A stretch of DNA of 5,213 bases from Stenotrophomonas sp. (GTDB lineage Bacteria; Pseudomonadota; Gammaproteobacteria; Xanthomonadales; Xanthomonadaceae): assembly GCA_003248565.1 (NCBI GenBank), contig QFOV01000237.1:1-5213 (forward strand). The letters run 5' to 3'. The number at the start of each line of letters is the position of its first letter. The stretch's first letter is position 1. This document shows positions 4,742 to 5,213 of this stretch, in pieces. A program made the position numbers and the translations under genes. The notes under the pieces are model-generated. The model worked only from the letters and a program-made list of their open reading frames with translations, was not told the DNA's origin and ran no database searches.

Positions 4742-5077
4742 ATGCTCGACTGGAATGACTACCGCCGTGAGCTGAAGGGTCGTATCGGCGAACTCGGCAA
4801 GCTCTCGCCGGATACGCTCAAGGGCTATATCACCCTGAGCGGCGCAGGCGCGCAGACCAACCACCTGGACGGCAAGACCCGCGAATTGATCGCGTTGGCG
4901 GTGGCGGTGACCACCCGCTGCGATGGTTGCATCACCACCCATGTCGACGCTGCCCTGAAGCAGGGCGCCAGCCGCGAGGAAATTGCCGAGGCGCTGGGTG
5001 TGGCGGTCGCGCTCAATGCCGGCGCGGCACTGGTGTATTCGGCACGGGTGCTGGACGCGGTGGCTGCGCACGAGTGA
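4742..5077 (+). CDS. AhpD-like carboxymuconolactone decarboxylase family protein
   Basis: The 111-residue product is a single-domain member of the carboxymuconolactone decarboxylase/AhpD fold, made mostly of helices. It carries E48-x11-C60-DG-C63-x3-H67, the exact spacing of the AhpD redox and proton-relay motif (E...CxxC...H), within ELIALAVAVTTRCDGCITTH. A thiol peroxidase or disulfide reductase role in the cytoplasm is therefore likely; the physiological partner is not shown by the neighbourhood. No ahpC or lpd gene is adjacent. The tail (EEIAEALGVAVALNAGAALVYSARVLDAVAAHE) is typical of the family. It follows purK by 46 bp in the same direction, and its GGAGA ribosome binding site lies eight bases before the ATG inside a perfect hairpin. 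It should not be called ahpD itself, which is longer (about 175 residues). Confidence 0.9.
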   Translation: MLDWNDYRRELKGRIGELGKLSPDTLKGYITLSGAGAQTNHLDGKTRELIALAVAVTTRCDGCITTHVDAALKQGASREEIAEALGVAVALNAGAALVYSARVLDAVAAHE

Positions 5078-5121
5078 GGCGGGTTTTGCTTCTGGCTCAC
5101 TCAGAGAACTCTCAGATCGTA

Positions 5122-5141
5122 ATTCCCGCGCAGGCGGGAAT
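5122..5141. repeat. dRS3-like palindrome, ATTCCC-N8-GGGAAT
   Basis: ATTCCCGC (5122-5129) pairs with GCGGGAAT (5134-5141) around a GCAG loop. The 20-base form matches the neisserial dRS3 pattern and the very common ATTCCCGC...GCGGGAAT intergenic repeat of many proteobacteria, which when translated gives the familiar VIPAQAGI peptide. It lies 44 bp after the AhpD-like gene and could serve as its 3'-end hairpin, though no T-tract follows. Confidence 0.7.
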
Positions 5142-5213
5142 CGCTCTGGCTTCTGTGCTTCTGCAGTAGCCGCGCGCGTTGCTCAAGTGCACAAGTGGTT
5201 CCGAGGCTGAAGC

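Noticed and set aside
3193..4743. A 516-codon open frame on the minus strand opposite purE and purK
   Set aside because: It is antisense to two intact, motif-rich genes and arises from GC-rich third-position bias. The translation has no family signature and is rich in Arg, His and Gln in the manner of shadow frames.
4094..5071. A 325-codon minus-strand open frame opposite the AhpD-like gene and purK
   Set aside because: It is a shadow of two well-supported genes, with low-complexity Arg/Ala/Pro translation and no start signal.
4927..5210. Short plus-strand frames running past the AhpD-like gene into the dRS3-like repeat
   Set aside because: They overlap the real gene out of frame, and their distinctive VIPAQAGI-type segment is just the translated palindrome.

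Overview
The window looks like core chromosome of a Stenotrophomonas-type bacterium (Xanthomonadaceae). The evidence is the high GC content with strong GC3 codon bias, small intergenic palindromes of the SMAG type (a GTAG head followed by a GCCGAGC/GCTCGGC hairpin), and proteins that read as typical gammaproteobacterial/xanthomonad versions. Most genes are ordinary housekeeping genes. I see no phage, integron, CRISPR array, toxin-antitoxin pair or defence system.

Layout. Bases 1-62 are the last codons of a plus-strand gene whose body lies outside the window, followed at once by an intrinsic terminator (67-95). Bases 96-387 are a repeat-filled gap between convergent genes. It holds one plus-oriented SMAG palindrome, an inverted pair of a second REP-like family, and two minus-oriented SMAG palindromes inside a 57-bp tandem duplication.

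Bases 388-2975 hold a minus-strand, operon-like run. In order of transcription it contains a cysteine-free Trm112/YcaR-like small protein (2975-2706), nadC (2706-1849, start and stop overlapping in TAATG), a secreted DUF2272 protein (1787-813, GTG start), a possible six-codon leader ORF (768-748), and a membrane-anchored DUF3301 protein (738-388).

A 59-bp divergent intergenic region (2976-3034) separates this run from the plus-strand pair purE-purK (3035-3538 and 3535-4695, ATGA overlap). PurK and PurE together carry out the two-step conversion of AIR to CAIR in purine synthesis. NadC makes nicotinate mononucleotide from quinolinate. The two pathways share PRPP demand but no direct step. After purK, a 46-bp gap contains a perfect 11-bp hairpin whose right arm holds the ribosome binding site of an AhpD-like carboxymuconolactone-decarboxylase-fold protein (4742-5077). 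The last 136 bp have no gene that I can support, but carry a dRS3-like ATTCCC-N8-GGGAAT palindrome.

The points most worth a second look are the hairpin that buries the AhpD-like gene's ribosome binding site, the nested arrangement of two REP families with a recent-looking tandem duplication, the zinc-ligand-free Trm112-like protein coupled to nadC, the Ser in place of a possible catalytic Cys in the DUF2272 protein, and the six-codon leader ORF before the DUF3301 gene.
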